Source: Castellaniella sp040276065 (lineage in GTDB: Bacteria > Pseudomonadota > Gammaproteobacteria > Burkholderiales > Burkholderiaceae_B). From it: a DNA stretch of 64,000 nt. Below the pieces are notes generated by a model. It was not told where the DNA came from, did not search any database, and saw nothing but the letters and a program-made list of their open reading frames with translations. Location of the stretch: NCBI RefSeq assembly GCF_040276065.1, contig NZ_JBELOI010000011.1, positions 62,001-126,000 on the forward strand. The letters run 5' to 3'. This document shows positions 36,662 through 45,459 of the stretch, piece after piece (position 1 is the first letter of the stretch; each line of letters starts with the position of its first letter). The translations under genes were made by a program, and so were the position numbers.

Positions 36662-36733
36662 TATCGGATGCGATAATCGAACGTTTCGAACGAGCCTAAG
36701 GCCGGCCGGGCGCGCCCGGCCGCCTTCATTTGT

Positions 36734-37507
36734 ATGAGCAGAAAACAACGCGTATCGCCGCTTGCCCGCAAGCTCGCCATGTTGATCGCCATGGCCGCCA
36801 TCCTGCTGTTTTGGCAGGCAGCCGCCTGGACGCTGCCGGATTTCCTCATGCCGGGCGTGCCGGCGGTCGCACAGCGCCTGTGGCAGGACATCCAGTCCGC
36901 CGAGTTTCGCCAGGCGCTGTCCGGCAGCCTCGGGCGCTTGGGCGCGGGCTATGGCTTCGCCTTGCTCTTTGGCATCGGCTTTGGCCTGGTGGGCGGCCTG
37001 CTGCTGTTCTTTCGAGAGGTGCTCAAGGCCGCGATCATCATCCTGCAGTCCATCCCCTCGATCGCCTGGGTCCCGCTGTTTCTGATCCTGATGGGTTTTG
37101 GCAATCTGCCGATCATCGTGGTCATCGCGCTGGCGGCGTTCTTCCCCGCCGCGCTTTCGGTCATGAATGCGACCGAGAGCGTGCTGCAGACCCATGTGTC
37201 GGCGGCGCGCGTCATGGGCGCGAGCCATTGGGATATGCTGCGGCGCGTGTACTTGCCCGCGGTGATGCCCGAGTTGATCACCGGCGCTCAACTCGCCTTC
37301 GGCAATGCCTGGCGTGCGCTGATCTCGGCCGAGATGTTGATCGGTTTTGGCCAGGGCCTGGGTCGCTCGCTGGCATATTCCGGGGAAACCGCGGACATGC
37401 TCGGCGTGATGGCCAACATCCTCACCATCGCGGTGCTGGCGACCCTGATCGACCAGGTATTTCTGGAAAACATCAAGCGCAGGGTCTTGCGTTATCAATA
37501 TGTCTGA
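36734..37507 (+). CDS. ABC transporter permease, NitT/TauT type
   Basis: This 257-residue inner-membrane permease has about six hydrophobic segments. The cytoplasmic coupling loop is VSAARVMGASHWDMLRRVYLPAVMPELITGAQLAFGNAWRALISAEM, the usual EAA region of SsuC/TauC proteins. It is the third gene of the operon, and its last codons overlap or abut the next gene. Confidence 0.92.
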   Translation: MSRKQRVSPLARKLAMLIAMAAILLFWQAAAWTLPDFLMPGVPAVAQRLWQDIQSAEFRQALSGSLGRLGAGYGFALLFGIGFGLVGGLLLFFREVLKAAIIILQSIPSIAWVPLFLILMGFGNLPIIVVIALAAFFPAALSVMNATESVLQTHVSAARVMGASHWDMLRRVYLPAVMPELITGAQLAFGNAWRALISAEMLIGFGQGLGRSLAYSGETADMLGVMANILTIAVLATLIDQVFLENIKRRVLRYQYV

Positions 37508-37529
37508 CCAGCCAATCACGAGAATATCC

Positions 37530-38318
37530 ATGAATCGCGGCTCTGCCGCCCCGTGGGGCTTGCGCGCGGGTCTGGCACTGTGCGCGGCACTGGGGCTCGC
37601 CACGCTCGGACCCCTGGCGGGCGCGAGTGCCGCCGAGGCCGTCGGCGTGGCCCGGATCCCGGCGGCCGCGGCGCCCGGGGCCAAGGTGCGCACGCCGGCG
37701 CGCATCGAGGTGCTGGCGGGACGCGACGTCGCCGGGTCTCAGGGTACGCTGGTCGCGGTCGAGGAGCCGACGCGCTGGTCAGCCATGGTGGCGGACGGCA
37801 AGCTCGGAGGCTGGCTGGGTGTGGTTGCCGAGGGGGCCAGCCTGGACGAGAGTGTGCGCTCAGTGGCGCTGGGCTACTCGGTGAGCCCTCTGGCGATCCT
37901 GCGCACCGACACCGACATCCATGACTGGCGTGCCTTGTCGGGTCGCACGGTCTGTCTGGCAGCCGACGGCCGCTATGTGGGCGAACTGGCGGCGCGGTAT
38001 GGAGCTATCGAGCAGATCTACCCCTCGACAACCGATGCCTTGTTGGGTGTGCGCACGGGGCTGTGCGATGCCATGGTGCACGACCAGGCGTTCCTGGAAG
38101 CCTTGCTGGCGTTTCCCGAATGGAAGAAATTTTCCGCGCGGCTCGAGCCTTATCGAAAGGTTGATCTCATGCGGGTGACGGCAGCGGCGCGCCCCGGTGC
38201 CGTGCGCGGCTTGCTCGAGGCGACGTCGCCCAGGCATTTGGCGGCGCTGACGGCCGGACAGGCGAGGGATATCGCCTTCGAAGTTTATCTGGACCAGGTC
38301 GTCCCCGATTGTCACTAG
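37530..38318 (+). CDS. Periplasmic binding-protein-like (SBP family 3-like) protein of the ABC operon
   Basis: This secreted protein of about 262 residues has a signal peptide (MNRGSAAPWGLRAGLALCAALGLATLGPLAGASAAEA). The C-terminal half resembles lobe 2 of amino-acid-type solute-binding proteins (DWRALSGRTVCLAADGRYVGELAARYGAIEQIYPSTTDALLGVRTGLCDAMVHDQAFLEALLAFPEWKKF). It has three cysteines near the C-terminal half and end. The ATG at 37500, 8 bp inside the permease gene, is an alternative start adding MSDQPITRIS; 37530 was chosen because the signal peptide begins there. A second, different type of binding protein in a NitT/TauT operon is unusual and may sense or hand over substrate. Confidence 0.75.
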   Translation: MNRGSAAPWGLRAGLALCAALGLATLGPLAGASAAEAVGVARIPAAAAPGAKVRTPARIEVLAGRDVAGSQGTLVAVEEPTRWSAMVADGKLGGWLGVVAEGASLDESVRSVALGYSVSPLAILRTDTDIHDWRALSGRTVCLAADGRYVGELAARYGAIEQIYPSTTDALLGVRTGLCDAMVHDQAFLEALLAFPEWKKFSARLEPYRKVDLMRVTAAARPGAVRGLLEATSPRHLAALTAGQARDIAFEVYLDQVVPDCH

Positions 38319-38378
38319 GGCCGGCTGGCGCGGGCCTTACCCGGTCGGTGTCCCCGCGCTTGCCAGTCGCGCGACGGA

Positions 38379-38639
38379 TCAGTGGCGGCGGCGCGGGCCC
38401 GGGCTGCCACCACCCGTGCGGTTCAGGTGACGGAAGGTGATGCGGCCCTTGCTCAGGTCGTAGGGCGACATCTCGAGCGTGACTTGGTCGCCGGCCAGAA
38501 TGCGGATGTGGTGCTTGCGCATCTTGCCGCCGGTATAGGCGATCACCGGGTGCCCATTGTCCAGCGTCACGCGGAATCGCGAGTCGGGCAGGACTTCGGT
38601 GACGGATCCGTGCATCTCGAGCAGTTCTTCTTTGGCCAT
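38379..38639 (-). CDS. infA: Translation initiation factor IF-1
   Basis: IF-1 (86 residues) is a small OB-fold protein that occupies the ribosomal A site during initiation. MAKEELLEMHGSVTEVLPDSRFRVTLDNGHPVIAYTGGKMRKHHIRILAGDQVTLEMSPYDLSKGRITFRH is canonical. The final ~15 residues (LNRTGGGSPGPRRRH) extend beyond the usual 72-residue form. Burkholderiales often carry a second, extended infA away from the ribosomal-protein operon, and this isolated copy fits that. It has its own sigma-70 promoter and a leader of about 210 nt. Confidence 0.95.
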   Translation of the reverse strand: MAKEELLEMHGSVTEVLPDSRFRVTLDNGHPVIAYTGGKMRKHHIRILAGDQVTLEMSPYDLSKGRITFRHLNRTGGGSPGPRRRH

Positions 38640-38856
38640 AGGGGGCTTTCTCCGGTGAGGGTTGGCAGGCGATCAGCGGCCGCCGTTCGCCATGCCGCCG
38701 GCAGTCGGCGGGCCTGTACGGTGTCGCGAGGAGGCGATCGGGTTGGGCGACGCACACAAGGCGCGTGGGCGGTTGTTGCGGGCCGATGCAACCTGGCCCA
38801 AAAGACGGGCCAAAGTCCGGCCCGAACTGAAAAACCACTGATGAATCAAGCGCTAA
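38640..38856 (-). other. Long 5' leader of infA
   Basis: The stretch between the promoter at 38857-38885 and the infA start carries no protein-like frame but several GC-rich self-complementary segments (around GGGCCGGACTTTGGCCC). The Shine-Dalgarno is CGGAGA near 38652. Long structured leaders on translation-factor and cold-shock genes often regulate translation; that is only inferred here. Confidence 0.45.
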
Positions 38857-38885
38857 AGGATAAAGCAAGGGGCGCATTATGTCAA
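38857..38885 (-). promoter_or_regulatory. Sigma-70 promoter of infA
   Basis: On the minus strand TTGACA (38880-38885) and TATCCT (38857-38862) are separated by exactly 17 bp. A start near 38850 would give a leader of about 210 nt before infA. This is the best sigma-70 match noticed in the window. Confidence 0.75.
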
Positions 38886-38935
38886 GCGTAAATCGTCCGG
38901 TTTAGAATGCAGCGTGGTCCGCCCCGGAATTCGGC

Positions 38936-39844
38936 ATGAATCAAAAGCTCACTCCATCGATCGCAATCCTGCTGCTGGTCCCCCCCCTGATGTGGGCGGG
39001 CAATGCCGTCGTGGGTCGCGCCGTCGTGTCGATCATTCCGCCGTTCACACTGAATTTCCTGAGATGGTTCGTGGCCCTCGCCCTGTTGCTGCCACTGGGC
39101 TATCAGGTGTTGCGCGCCGGCTCGAGTTTGTGGCCGCAGTGGCGGCGCTATTCCATGCTGGGTCTGCTCGGGGTGGGGATGTACAACAGCCTGCAATATC
39201 TGGCGCTGCACACCTCATCGCCGGTGAACGTGACGCTGGTGGCCGCCAGCTTGCCGATCTGGATGCTCATTGTCGGACGGGTGTTCTACAGGACGCCGGT
39301 CCAGCGCGCACAGGTCCTGGGATCGGCGCTGTCACTGGCCGGGGTCGCCGTGGTCCTATCCCAGGGCAGTTGGCAGCATCTGCTGATGCTGCGGTTCGTG
39401 GCGGGGGATCTGCTGATGGTGATGGCCACGATTTGCTTTGCTTTTTATAGCTGGCAGCTCACCCGCGTCGATCCCGATGACCCTTTGCGCGCTCATTGGG
39501 CGGGTTTCCTGGTGGCTCAGATCGCCTATGGCACAGTTTGGTCGGGCGTGCTGGCGGGTGTCGAATGGGTGGCCGTCGACGTGTATATCGAATGGGGCTG
39601 GACGGCGGTGCTGACCATTCTTTACGTGGCGGTGGGTCCTGCGATCCTCGCGTTCCGGTGCTGGACCATCGGCGTGCAGCGTGTGGGACCGACGACCACG
39701 GGGTTCTTCAGCAACCTCACGCCGCTGATGGCCGCGCTCATGTCGCTCGGGCTGTTGGGCGAGATTCCGCGGCTCTATCACGGCCTGGCCTTTGCCCTGA
39801 TCATTGGCGGCATCGTGCTGTCGTCGCGCCGGGCGGCCGCGTGA
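38936..39844 (+). CDS. EamA/DMT-family transporter
   Basis: This 302-residue inner-membrane protein has ten hydrophobic segments arranged as two EamA repeats. The first begins LLLVPPLMWAGNAVVGRAVV and ends near AGVAVVLSQGS, the second runs from ~155 to the C-terminus. Such proteins export metabolites such as amino acids; the substrate is unknown. Its last codons overlap the GTG start of a second EamA gene, so the two are translated together. Confidence 0.88.
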   Translation: MNQKLTPSIAILLLVPPLMWAGNAVVGRAVVSIIPPFTLNFLRWFVALALLLPLGYQVLRAGSSLWPQWRRYSMLGLLGVGMYNSLQYLALHTSSPVNVTLVAASLPIWMLIVGRVFYRTPVQRAQVLGSALSLAGVAVVLSQGSWQHLLMLRFVAGDLLMVMATICFAFYSWQLTRVDPDDPLRAHWAGFLVAQIAYGTVWSGVLAGVEWVAVDVYIEWGWTAVLTILYVAVGPAILAFRCWTIGVQRVGPTTTGFFSNLTPLMAALMSLGLLGEIPRLYHGLAFALIIGGIVLSSRRAAA

Positions 39845-40743
39845 CGCGGTCTCCGAGGCTGCTGGCCTATGCCTGTCTGGCCAGCAGCATGTTCATCGTT
39901 GGTTCGTACGTGGCGCTCAGCAAGCCGTTGGCCGCCGTCTTTCCGGTGTTCCTGCTGGGGTGGCTGCGTTTTGGCATCGGTGGCATCGCCATGCTGCGCT
40001 GGCTGCGCAAACCGGGCACCGAGCCCCGGCTGGACTGGCACACCCGCCTGTTGATCTTCCTCGAAGCCTTCGTGGGCAGCTTCCTGTTCACGGTCTGCAT
40101 GGTGCTGGGCGTCAGCCGCAGCAGCGCCGTGGCCGCGGGCGTGATCATGTCGGCGATCCCGGCAGTCGTCGCCCTGTTGAGCCGCGTGGTGTTGCGTGAG
40201 GAGGTGCGTCCGGCTACCTGGGCCGCCGTCGCCTGCGGGGTGGTGGGCATCGCCTTGCTGGCCTGGGCCCGCCCCCACGCTGAGGTCGAGGCCCCCAACC
40301 CCGAACGCTGGCTGGGCTATACGCTGCTGTTCGGCGCCGTGCTCTGCGAGGCTTCGTATGCGGTGATCGGCAAGCGGCTCACCGCCGTACTTTCGCCCAA
40401 GCGGATCAGCGCCATGGTGAACCTCTGGGGATTCGTCCTGATGCTCCCGCCGGGCCTGGCCATCGCCTGGACTTTTGATTTCGGCGCGGTGAGCCCCCCG
40501 ATCTGGGGCCTGTTGCTGTTCTATGGCCTGGCCGCGAGTGTCTGGACGGTGTGGCTGTGGATGACGGGCCTGCGCCACGTGCCGGCCTCGCGCGCGGGCA
40601 TGTTCACGGTGATGCTGCCCATCGGCGCGGCGATGACCGGTGTCGTGCTGTTGGGCGAGTCCTTCAGTGGCCTGCAGGCGCTTGCGTTCGGCATCGCGCT
40701 GCTTGGGCTGCTGCTGGCTTCCTGGCCGGGCCGGCGCGCCTGA
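39841..40743 (+). CDS. EamA/DMT-family transporter, second copy
   Basis: This 300-residue membrane protein also has two EamA repeats (LLAYACLASSMFIVGSYVALSKPLAAVFPVFLLGWLRFGIGG; later LLFYGLAASVWTVWLWMTGLRHVPASRAGMF). The GTG at 39841 overlaps the upstream stop (GTGA). No ATG precedes the first helix, which supports the GTG. It is clearly diverged from its neighbour, so this is not a recent duplication. Whether the two form a heteromer or act independently cannot be told. Confidence 0.86.
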   Translation: MTRSPRLLAYACLASSMFIVGSYVALSKPLAAVFPVFLLGWLRFGIGGIAMLRWLRKPGTEPRLDWHTRLLIFLEAFVGSFLFTVCMVLGVSRSSAVAAGVIMSAIPAVVALLSRVVLREEVRPATWAAVACGVVGIALLAWARPHAEVEAPNPERWLGYTLLFGAVLCEASYAVIGKRLTAVLSPKRISAMVNLWGFVLMLPPGLAIAWTFDFGAVSPPIWGLLLFYGLAASVWTVWLWMTGLRHVPASRAGMFTVMLPIGAAMTGVVLLGESFSGLQALAFGIALLGLLLASWPGRRA

Positions 40744-40744
40744 G

Positions 40745-42463
40745 TCAGTCCGTCCGGCCCGCGCCGCGGGCGTGCTCGATCAGCAGTTGCGCCTCGGCGC
40801 GACCGCCCCATTCGTTGCGCTCGAGGCGGTAGACCGCCTCGATGTGCTCGGGCAGGGGCGCGTCGTGATTGAACCAGATGGCGTCGATGCGCTGTGCGCC
40901 GCGCTCGAGATAGAGCTTCAGGTGCCTGTCCTTGAGCAATCGCTGGTGGACGACGCGGAAGGTGTCGTGGAACACCGGCGCGGGGAAGCCCGAGCCCCAG
41001 ACCTGGGCCTGCAGCATCGCCGCGACCTCGGCGTTCAGATAACCGGACTCCAGCGAGCCATCGGTGTCGATCCGCGGTTCGAATGTCTCGCGGCCGCTGA
41101 GCCGACGCACCGCCTGGTCGAAATGCTCGACGAAATCCGGATAGGCGCCCGCGCGCAGCGTCAGGCCGGCGGCCATGGCGTGCCCGCCGAACTTGAGGAT
41201 GGCCTCGGGCAGGCGCTTGGAGACCAGATCCAGCACATCGCGCAGGTGGACCTCGGGAATCGAGCGTCCCGAGCCGCGCAGCTCGCCCTCGTCCGCGGGG
41301 GCGAAGGCCAGGGCGGGGCGCCCATAGGTTTCCTTCAGGCGCGACGCCACCAGGCCGATGACGCCCTGGTGCCAGTCTTGCTGGTAGACGCAAACGCTGG
41401 CGGCACGGGCCTGGGCTCCGGCGTCGATGCTCGCCAGCGCCTGTTCGCGCATGGTGGATTCCAAGTCGCGGCGCCGGCTGTTCATGGCGTCGAGTTCGCG
41501 GGCCAGTTCCATGGCGCGCCCTTCGTCATCCTCCAGCAGGCAGCGAATTCCCAGGCTCATATCGGCGAGGCGGCCAGCGGCGTTGATGCGAGGACCGAGG
41601 AAGAAACCCAGGTCCTGTGCACCCGCCTTGCGCGCTTCACGCCCCGAGACGGCGAACAGGGCCCGGACCCCAGCCTGCATGCGGCCCTCGCGGATGCGCT
41701 TGAGCCCCTGGGCGACCAGCAACCGGTTGTTGGCATCCAGCCGCACCACATCGGCCACCGTGCCCAGCGCCAGCAGGTCGGCGAGCTGTTCCAGGCGCGG
41801 GCCCGCATTGGCAGCCAGGACGCCGCGCTCGCGCAGCACCGCGCGCAGCGCCAGCAAGAGATAGAACATCACGCCCACGCCGGCAAGATCCTTTGAGGGA
41901 AAGCCGCAGCCGGGCTGGTTCGGGTTGACGATCGCCAGCGCGTCGGGCAGCGCCTCCCCGGGCAAGTGATGATCGGTCACGATCACCGCCATGCCGGCGG
42001 CCCGCGCCGCGGCCACGCCTTCGAGGCTGGCAATGCCGTTGTCCACCGTCACCAGGAGGTCGGGCTTGCCGCCCGGGTGCGCACAGGCCAGTTCGACCAC
42101 CGCCGGCGACAGGCCGTAGCCGGTTTCAAAGCGGTTGGGCACCAGGAAATCGACGCACGCGCCCATGGCGCGCAGCCCCCGCAGCGCCACCGCGCAGGCG
42201 GTCGCGCCGTCGCAGTCGTAGTCCGCCACGATGAGGAGGCGGTCGTTGCGGGCGATCGCGTCGGCCAGCAGCTCCGCCGCGTGCCGCGCGTGCGTCAGGC
42301 GATCCGGCGGGATCATGGCGCCCCATCCGGCGGCGGCCGTCGCCGGATCGTCCAGGCCGCGCGCCGCCCAGAGGCGCGCCATCAGGGGGTGGGTCCCTTG
42401 GCGAATGAAGGCGGCGACGCGCGCTGGATCAGCCGCCCGCGCCTGGATCAGGGGTGGGACCAC
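40745..42463 (-). CDS. recJ: Single-stranded-DNA-specific exonuclease RecJ
   Basis: RecJ (572 residues) degrades single-stranded DNA 5' to 3' in recombination (RecF pathway), mismatch and base excision repair. DHH-family motifs are visible: VADYDCDGATACAVAL (motif I), VTVDNG, VTDHHLPGEALPDALAIVNPNQ (DHH motif), the late FGGHAMAAGLTL of the DHHA1 domain and a C-terminal OB-like domain. The start is the GTG at 42463, preceded by GGAGG at a 5-nt spacing and overlapping the upstream gene by 16 bp. No ATG start fits. Confidence 0.95.
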   Translation of the reverse strand: MVPPLIQARAADPARVAAFIRQGTHPLMARLWAARGLDDPATAAAGWGAMIPPDRLTHARHAAELLADAIARNDRLLIVADYDCDGATACAVALRGLRAMGACVDFLVPNRFETGYGLSPAVVELACAHPGGKPDLLVTVDNGIASLEGVAAARAAGMAVIVTDHHLPGEALPDALAIVNPNQPGCGFPSKDLAGVGVMFYLLLALRAVLRERGVLAANAGPRLEQLADLLALGTVADVVRLDANNRLLVAQGLKRIREGRMQAGVRALFAVSGREARKAGAQDLGFFLGPRINAAGRLADMSLGIRCLLEDDEGRAMELARELDAMNSRRRDLESTMREQALASIDAGAQARAASVCVYQQDWHQGVIGLVASRLKETYGRPALAFAPADEGELRGSGRSIPEVHLRDVLDLVSKRLPEAILKFGGHAMAAGLTLRAGAYPDFVEHFDQAVRRLSGRETFEPRIDTDGSLESGYLNAEVAAMLQAQVWGSGFPAPVFHDTFRVVHQRLLKDRHLKLYLERGAQRIDAIWFNHDAPLPEHIEAVYRLERNEWGGRAEAQLLIEHARGAGRTD

Positions 42464-43362
42464 CAGGACCTCCAGTCGTCTTTGCGCAGGCGAGCGAACC
42501 AGCCCGTCCGCGCGGCGAGGGTGGCCACGCGCTCCCGTCCAGTCAGCACCAGCGTGGGTTGACGTTCTTGCTGCGGGGCAAAGACCGCGGCTTCGAGCGC
42601 ACGCAGTGCCTCGAGCCAGCCGCCCCAGTCCTGAGCCAGGGCCGGCGCGTATAAATCGTCGTGGATCCGGGTGTCGTCCGGCAGGGGTCGCGCGAGCTGG
42701 CTGGCGCGTGCGCCCCCATACAGCCACAGGCTGTTGATGGGCGCCCGGCCCGCGCGTGCGCGCTCCACATTGACCGGGTGCTCGTGCCATTGCATTTGCA
42801 AGAAGTTGACCAGGCGCCGCCAGGGGCGGGCCGCGTCCTCCTGCGGCCACCAGTCGTTGACCGAGCTGGCCGCGACCAGGGCCGGGCTGGCACAGGGCAG
42901 GGTAAAGCCCTCGGGCCAGCGCACGCGCCACCGGCCCTGGTCGCCGTAGTCCATCGCGATGCCGATTTCCTCGAGCGCGTCGCGCGCCGATTCGAACAGC
43001 GCCCGCGCCTGGGCGTCGGTGATGTCGAGGGTGTCGGCCGTCAGCAGCGCCGCGCCGTCGCGCGAAGGCGCCATGTGGGTGAGTTCGGCCAGCCAGATTG
43101 GCTCGTCGTCCGTGAGGCCGGGTGCGCGCAGCGGCCCCAGTCCTGCGCTAAGATGCTGAGCGTGTGCCGCCCTGAAGCCGCGGGCTTCGAGCAGCCAGTG
43201 CTCCAGCGGGGTGCAGCGGGTATCCGCGGCGTGGCTGATCAGGGTTTCGGCGCGCGCGCGCTCGAGCCAGCGCGCCAGGGTGGGCGCGACCTCGGCCAGA
43301 CGCGATGCGAGTTCAGTCGCCGCACCGGGATCGGGCAGCGCACCGGGGAGTACGATGTGCAT
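42448..43362 (-). CDS. RpfE-type conserved protein of unknown function
   Basis: This 304-residue soluble protein, rich in Trp, Ala and Arg, has no transmembrane segment or obvious catalytic motif. It matches the type of conserved beta- and gammaproteobacterial protein that sits beside recJ and is variously annotated as RpfE-type regulatory or phosphoglycerate-mutase-like protein. Recognisable stretches are CTPLEHWLLEARGF, NDWWPQEDAARPWRRLVNFLQMQWHEHPVN and RAGRAPINSLWLYGGA. It overlaps recJ by 16 bp on the same strand and is divergent from lolC with only 25 bp between starts. The function is not established. Confidence 0.7.
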   Translation of the reverse strand: MHIVLPGALPDPGAATELASRLAEVAPTLARWLERARAETLISHAADTRCTPLEHWLLEARGFRAAHAQHLSAGLGPLRAPGLTDDEPIWLAELTHMAPSRDGAALLTADTLDITDAQARALFESARDALEEIGIAMDYGDQGRWRVRWPEGFTLPCASPALVAASSVNDWWPQEDAARPWRRLVNFLQMQWHEHPVNVERARAGRAPINSLWLYGGARASQLARPLPDDTRIHDDLYAPALAQDWGGWLEALRALEAAVFAPQQERQPTLVLTGRERVATLAARTGWFARLRKDDWRSWWSHP

Positions 43363-43387
43363 TCTGGAATTGTAGAGTCAATCGGGT

Positions 43388-44671
43388 ATGCCGACGAAAA
43401 TGTCATATGAGTGGTGGATAGGCGCGCGTTACGCCGGGCTGTCCAGGGCCGGGCGGGGCGGGCGCCGGGGCGACCGCTTCGTGTCCTTTGTCGCCAGCAG
43501 CTCGATGGCGGGCATTGCCTTGGGCGTGGCCGCGCTGATCATCGTGCTGTCGGTCATGAACGGATTCCAGACCCAGGTCCGCGACCGCATGCTGTCCGTC
43601 CTGCCGCATATTGAATTGTATGTCGCCGGCGCCGATCACCAGCAGGTCCTCGAGCACTGGCAAGACCTGGCCCGGCGGGCCGAGGCCAATCCCGAGGTGC
43701 GCGGCGCGGCCCCCTTCGTGGCGGCGCAGGGCATGCTCGCCCGCGGGCAAGCCCTGTCCGGCGTGCAGATCCGCGGAATCGATCCCGCCATGGAGCCGGG
43801 CGTCTCGGACCTCGCCGGACAGATGGTCATGGGGACCCTCGACAGCCTCGCGCCGGGCACGTTCAACATCATCATCGGCAACCAGCTCGCCCAGTCCCTG
43901 GGCCTGGATGTGGGTAGCACGGTGCTGGTGCTGGCGCCGCAGGGCTCGATCTCGCCGGCCGGCTTCTCGCCGCGCATGCGCCGCTTCACGGTATCGGGGA
44001 TTTTTTCCACCGGCTATTACGAGTACGACGCCTCGCTCGCCTTTGTCGACGTGCAGGATGCGGCCCGGGTGTTTCGCGACAGCGGTGTGGCCGGCGTGCG
44101 CCTGCGCATCGCCGATATGCAGCGTGCCCCCGAGGTCGCACACGCGCTGCTCGGCAGTTTGCCGCCAGGCGCCCGAGCCCAGGACTGGACCCAGAACAAC
44201 CGCACCTGGTTTGCGGCCGTCAAGACCGAAAAGCGGATGATGTTCCTGATCCTCGCTCTGATCGTGGCGGTGGCGGCCTTCAATCTGCTGTCCTCGCTGG
44301 TCATGGCCGTCAAGGACAAACGCTCGGACATTGCCATCCTGCGCACGCTGGGGGCCACGCCGCGCGAGATCGCCCGGATTTTTCTGGTGCAGGGCGCGCT
44401 GATCGGCGTGGCGGGCACCGTGGCCGGCGTGCTGCTGGGCACTTTGACGGCCTACAACATCGACGTCATCGTGCCTTTCATCGAACGGTTGTTTGGCGTG
44501 CAGTTCCTGCCGCAACAAATCTATTTCATCAGCGAACTGCCCTCCAACCCGCAGACGAGCGACATCATCGCCGTCGGCGCGACCTCCCTGGTGCTGTCCT
44601 TATTGGCCACCTTGTACCCGAGCTGGCGCGCATCGCGCCTGCAACCCGCCCAGGTGCTGCGCCATGACTGA
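43388..44671 (+). CDS. lolC: Lipoprotein-releasing ABC transporter permease LolC/LolE
   Basis: This 427-residue inner-membrane component of the LolCDE machinery extracts outer-membrane lipoproteins from the inner membrane and passes them to LolA. Four transmembrane segments are seen: one near 35-58 (MAGIALGVAALIIVLSVMNGF), then a large periplasmic domain, then three near the C-terminus (MMFLILALIVAVAAFNLLSSL; LVQGALIGVAGTVAGVLLGTL; IIAVGATSLVLSLLATLYPSW). Only one permease gene precedes lolD, so the complex is probably LolF-type (LolF2D2) or the other subunit lies elsewhere. An in-frame ATG at 43400 (MSYEWWIGARYA) is an alternative start. Confidence 0.92.
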   Translation: MPTKMSYEWWIGARYAGLSRAGRGGRRGDRFVSFVASSSMAGIALGVAALIIVLSVMNGFQTQVRDRMLSVLPHIELYVAGADHQQVLEHWQDLARRAEANPEVRGAAPFVAAQGMLARGQALSGVQIRGIDPAMEPGVSDLAGQMVMGTLDSLAPGTFNIIIGNQLAQSLGLDVGSTVLVLAPQGSISPAGFSPRMRRFTVSGIFSTGYYEYDASLAFVDVQDAARVFRDSGVAGVRLRIADMQRAPEVAHALLGSLPPGARAQDWTQNNRTWFAAVKTEKRMMFLILALIVAVAAFNLLSSLVMAVKDKRSDIAILRTLGATPREIARIFLVQGALIGVAGTVAGVLLGTLTAYNIDVIVPFIERLFGVQFLPQQIYFISELPSNPQTSDIIAVGATSLVLSLLATLYPSWRASRLQPAQVLRHD

Positions 44672-45383
44672 TGCGATGTCCGATCCGGTACGCGCGGATG
44701 CCTCGAGTGCCCCGGTGCTGGTGGCCAGGGACCTGGTCCGGACCTATGACGAGGGGGCCGGGCGGGTCGAGGTGCTGCGCGGTGTGAGCCTGCATGTGGA
44801 TCGCCACGAGATGGTGGCCATTGTCGGCGCCTCGGGCTCGGGCAAGAGCACGCTGTTGCACGTGCTGGGCCTGCTGGATCTGCCCGATGCCGGGCAGGTT
44901 GTGATCGAGGGGCACGACACCGCCGGCCTGTCCGAGCGCGCGCGCAGCCGCATGCGCAACCGCTATCTGGGATTCGTCTATCAGTTCCATCACCTGCTGC
45001 CGGAGTTCTCCGCGCTGGACAATGTCGCCATGCCCCTGATCGTACGGCGCGAACCCCGCGCCCGTGCGCGGGAGCAGGCGCGCGCGATGCTCGAGCAGGT
45101 CGGCCTTGCCGCGCGGATCGCCCATTTCCCCGGCCAACTGTCGGGCGGCGAGCGCCAGCGCGTTGCCCTGGCGCGCGCCCTGGTCGCCCGTCCGGCCTGC
45201 GTGCTTGCCGATGAGCCCACCGGCAATCTGGACCGCGACACCGCCGGTTCGATGTTCACGCTGCTGCGGGACATCAATCGCACCTTGGGCACCGCTTTCA
45301 TCATCGTCACCCACGATCCGGCCTTGGCCGCCTTGGCGCACCGCCGCTTGTCGATGGACAAAGGACGACTGGCCGACGTCTAG
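44664..45383 (+). CDS. lolD: Lipoprotein-releasing ABC transporter ATPase LolD
   Basis: LolD (239 residues) energises lipoprotein release. Motifs: Walker A GASGSGKST, Q-loop FVYQFHHLLPEFSALDNVAMPL (the LolD-type region contacting the permease), signature LSGGERQRVALARAL, Walker B CVLADEPTGNLD and switch His in IIVTHDPALA. It overlaps the lolC 3' end by 8 bp. A second in-frame ATG at 44676 is possible. Confidence 0.94.
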   Translation: MTDAMSDPVRADASSAPVLVARDLVRTYDEGAGRVEVLRGVSLHVDRHEMVAIVGASGSGKSTLLHVLGLLDLPDAGQVVIEGHDTAGLSERARSRMRNRYLGFVYQFHHLLPEFSALDNVAMPLIVRREPRARAREQARAMLEQVGLAARIAHFPGQLSGGERQRVALARALVARPACVLADEPTGNLDRDTAGSMFTLLRDINRTLGTAFIIVTHDPALAALAHRRLSMDKGRLADV

Positions 45384-45459
45384 TATCCTGTTCGCCGGCG
45401 GGTCCGATGCCGGGCGGCGCACCGGGATCGCCGTCGGCGAGGGCCTTGCGGGGGAAACC

